The notes below the pieces were generated by a model. That model had not been told where the DNA came from. It did not search any database and worked only from the letters and a program-made list of their open reading frames with translations. From a bacterium (lineage in GTDB: Bacteria > Desulfobacterota > Binatia > UBA12015): a stretch of 6,700 nt of DNA. The stretch spans positions 1 through 6,700 of the forward strand of contig JAPOLW010000207.1 of the NCBI GenBank assembly GCA_029976905.1, given 5' to 3'. Below are positions 4,976 to 6,700 of the stretch, piece after piece (the first letter of the stretch is position 1; each line of letters starts with the position of its first letter). A program made the translations under genes and the position numbers.

Positions 4976-6121
4976 ATGCTGGCAACGCAGGTCAGACAAA
5001 AGGACAGCGTCTTCTATTTCGTCGCGCAGCCGACCGACGACCTTCTCGAGAAGGTCCGATTCATCAGCCGCTTCTACGACGAAGCGGGGTCGATCGCGGC
5101 CGAGGATCTGGAGAAGACCGACGAGGTGGCCCACTTCATCGGGCGGGTCGAACGCAGCGACAAGGCGTTCCAGCGGCTGCTGTCCAAGCCCAAGGTCGCC
5201 GCCATCAAGAATTTCTACGAGACGGCGGTCAGCCAGCCCCCGATCCCGGGGACGGTCCTGCTCTTCACCCCGGAGCGCCTGGGCTTCGAGCCCATCGGCG
5301 ACTTCGACAACGTCGGAAACCTCGAGGCCCCGCGCGGCAAATACCTCATCATCGACGGACAGCATCGGCTGGCGGCGCTGCATTTCTACCGCAAACAGAA
5401 CCCCGAGGACGCGGGGACCATCCACGTCCCGTGCGTCATCTTCGACGGCAAGAGCGAAGACTTCGCCACCGAGATGTTCGTGATCATCAACTCCACGCCG
5501 ACCCGCATCAACAAAAGCCATCTGGTCGACCTCTACGAGCGGGTCTCGTGGGCGGCGCCCGACCGCAAGCTCGCCGCGCGCGTCGTCGAAAAGCTCTACT
5601 CCTCGGGCGACAGTCCGCTGCGCTACAAGATCAACCGGCTCGGCGGTCGCTCCAAGCAGGCGAAGTGGATTCTCCAGGCCGAACTCTTCAACGAGATCCA
5701 CCGCTGGGTCTCCGCCGATTGGAAGGAAATCGAAAAGCGCCCCCAGCTCCACCGGGAGGCCGATCGGATCTACGAGATCGTGCGCGACTTCCTCAAGGCC
5801 GCCGCCGCGAGTTGGGGCGAAGGTTGGGGACATCCCAACTACATGATCACCCGTCCGGTGACCCTCAAGGCCATGCTGCGCGTCTGCGCCGACCTGGCGC
5901 GCGCCGACGAAATGCCGGTCGACGGGCGCGTCGCACGCTGGGAGAAACGGCTCGACGCGTGGCAGGAGCAGGTCCGTCAATTCCGCAGCGAAGGCTTCTA
6001 CGAACGCTTTCCCGCCAAAGGCCAGGTCGAGCGAACCTCGCGCATCCACAAGGAACTCGCGCGCATCGCGGACATCGAGACCGGTCGGGCGAGGGGCGGC
6101 AAGAAGCGGGCAGACCCCTGA
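4976..6121 (+). CDS. stand-alone DGQHR-domain protein (DndB-like)
   Basis: A 381-residue soluble protein with no signal peptide or membrane segment. The hallmark LIIDGQHRLAAL spans 124-135 (DGQHR at 127-131), followed by VPCVIFDG (151-158) and FVIINSTPTRINKSHLVDLY (168-187), the second conserved block of the DndB/DGQHR family. The length is in the usual family range. The C-terminal half is helical and charged and ends in a Lys/Arg-rich tail. The DGQHR fold is ParB/Srx-like. Family members include DndB, which regulates DNA phosphorothioation genes, and DpdB-type proteins of 7-deazaguanine DNA modification. No dndCDE, dpdA, nuclease or helicase gene is visible nearby, so the biochemical role here is unknown. 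Its own strong promoter, flanking inverted repeats and SD suggest controlled, independent expression. A 569-aa open frame on the opposite strand (4607-6316) is an Arg/Pro-rich shadow. Confidence 0.9.
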   Translation: MLATQVRQKDSVFYFVAQPTDDLLEKVRFISRFYDEAGSIAAEDLEKTDEVAHFIGRVERSDKAFQRLLSKPKVAAIKNFYETAVSQPPIPGTVLLFTPERLGFEPIGDFDNVGNLEAPRGKYLIIDGQHRLAALHFYRKQNPEDAGTIHVPCVIFDGKSEDFATEMFVIINSTPTRINKSHLVDLYERVSWAAPDRKLAARVVEKLYSSGDSPLRYKINRLGGRSKQAKWILQAELFNEIHRWVSADWKEIEKRPQLHREADRIYEIVRDFLKAAAASWGEGWGHPNYMITRPVTLKAMLRVCADLARADEMPVDGRVARWEKRLDAWQEQVRQFRSEGFYERFPAKGQVERTSRIHKELARIADIETGRARGGKKRADP

Positions 6122-6700
6122 ACCGAACGCCGTCGCCCCCGGCGGGCAAGACGCCGAAACGCAGACGCGCGGGCCGACGTTCCGACAACGCGCTCCGGGT
6201 GGTCTCGAGCCTTCTCGCCGTCGCCACCGGGAGTCTTCTCGTCGCCACCCCAAGCGGGGTCCCGGCGGCGAGCGCTCAGGCCGAGGCGACGGCACCGTCG
6301 GCGGGGGCGGCACCAAGACGAGGCGCCGTCTTTGCTGCGGCGCGCCGTGACCTCGAGGCCGGACGGAAGGCCGAGGCGCGACGCGGCTTCGAACGCAGTC
6401 TCACGAGCGTGCCGGAGCTTGCCGACCACGCCCTCTTCCACGCCGCCGGACTGGCCCGCGAAGCGGGCGACACCGCCGCAGCGAGTCGGGACTACGACCG
6501 ACTTCTGCGCGCCCACCCGCGCAGCATATGGACGAGCTCGGCGGCATGTGCGCGCGGCGAGATCGCACTCGAGGCCAATTCGCCGCGCGCGGCGCTCGGC
6601 CATTTCCAGACGGCGCTCGAGGCCTGGGAGGGCCACCGTCGAAGCCGCGCGCTCCTCGGCAAGGCCCGGGCCCTCGACGCCCTGGGGCGAACGGGTGAAT
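6118..6700 (+). CDS. exported helical-repeat protein, probably N-terminal part of a soluble lytic transglycosylase (Slt-like), start uncertain, runs off the window
   Basis: The frame stays open to the window end (about 193 codons). From the N-terminus come a basic stretch (KRRRAGRRSDNALR), a hydrophobic core (VVSSLLAVATGSLLVA) and a likely signal-peptidase I site after PAASAQA, so the product is probably periplasmic. A TPR-like helical repeat region follows: FAAARRDLEAG, then ELADHALFHAAGLAREAGDT and DYDRLLRAHPRSIWTSSAA. This wording, with the paired yPxS step, resembles the superhelical N-terminal domain of Slt70-type murein transglycosylases; the catalytic domain would lie outside the window. 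A generic TPR outer-membrane assembly factor is the alternative. No ATG, GTG or TTG lies at a natural start: 6118 is a CTG overlapping the DGQHR stop (CTGA), and the first standard candidate, GTG at 6199, would remove the basic n-region. No Shine-Dalgarno is convincing for either. Confidence 0.65.
   Translation, partial: MNRTPSPPAGKTPKRRRAGRRSDNALRVVSSLLAVATGSLLVATPSGVPAASAQAEATAPSAGAAPRRGAVFAAARRDLEAGRKAEARRGFERSLTSVPELADHALFHAAGLAREAGDTAAASRDYDRLLRAHPRSIWTSSAACARGEIALEANSPRAALGHFQTALEAWEGHRRSRALLGKARALDALGRTGE

Noticed and set aside
4194..5483. 429-aa plus-strand open frame spanning the CNNM and DGQHR genes in another frame
   Set aside because: It is almost entirely Arg, Pro, Ser and Thr, typical of an out-of-frame reading of GC-rich genes, and it crosses an intergenic promoter.
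4607..6316. 569-aa open frame on the minus strand opposite the DGQHR gene
   Set aside because: The predicted protein has no recognisable motifs and runs of Arg, Pro and Gly. The plus strand has clear family motifs, a promoter and an SD. Long antisense frames are routine at this GC content.
1..6700. CRISPR array, insertion sequence, toxin-antitoxin pair or phage genes
   Set aside because: No regularly spaced repeats, transposase or integrase motifs, terminal inverted repeats or paired small genes were found on either strand.

Overview
The window is GC-rich (about two thirds by eye), densely coding bacterial DNA. It suggests a Gram-negative organism with a lipopolysaccharide or similar surface glycan: it has Wzm/Wzt-type O-antigen exporters and a secreted, lytic-transglycosylase-like protein. 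A high-GC proteobacterial or deltaproteobacterial/Myxococcota-like lineage would fit. This placement is inference from composition and gene style only.

Left half, minus strand (reading from 3358 down to 1): a tightly packed surface-polysaccharide operon. Its order is a Wzm-type ABC permease (2573-3358), a Wzt-type ATPase with a C-terminal glycan-recognition domain (1335-2573), a GT-A family 2 glycosyltransferase (358-1332), and the start of a second, different Wzm-type permease (358 to beyond base 1). Two junctions are 1-nt TGATG stop/start overlaps and the third has 2 nt between genes, so co-translation is likely. The first permease and ATPase should form an exporter that moves a finished glycan across the inner membrane. 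The glycosyltransferase would help build the glycan, and the second permease implies a second exporter just outside the window.

Middle (3359-3786): a tRNA-Val(CAC) gene on the minus strand lies upstream of the operon, with its 3' end facing it. The divergent spacer between the tRNA and the next plus-strand gene (3557-3786) holds no gene. It carries three perfect palindromes and a very strong G-quadruplex motif on the minus strand.

Right half, plus strand: a CNNM/CorC-family membrane protein (3787-4869) with a DUF21 core and a CBS pair but no CorC_HlyC tail. Next comes a stand-alone DGQHR/DndB-like gene (4976-6121) with a near-ideal sigma70-type promoter (TTGACA, 17 nt, GATAGT), flanking inverted repeats and a strong Shine-Dalgarno. 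Last is the 5' part of an exported helical-repeat protein resembling the N-terminal part of soluble lytic transglycosylases (from about 6118 past the end), whose start codon is unclear.

The most unusual item is the DGQHR gene. Its relatives belong to DNA phosphorothioation (Dnd) and 7-deazaguanine DNA-modification (Dpd) clusters, yet no modification or restriction gene is visible here, and its promoter architecture would suit autoregulation.
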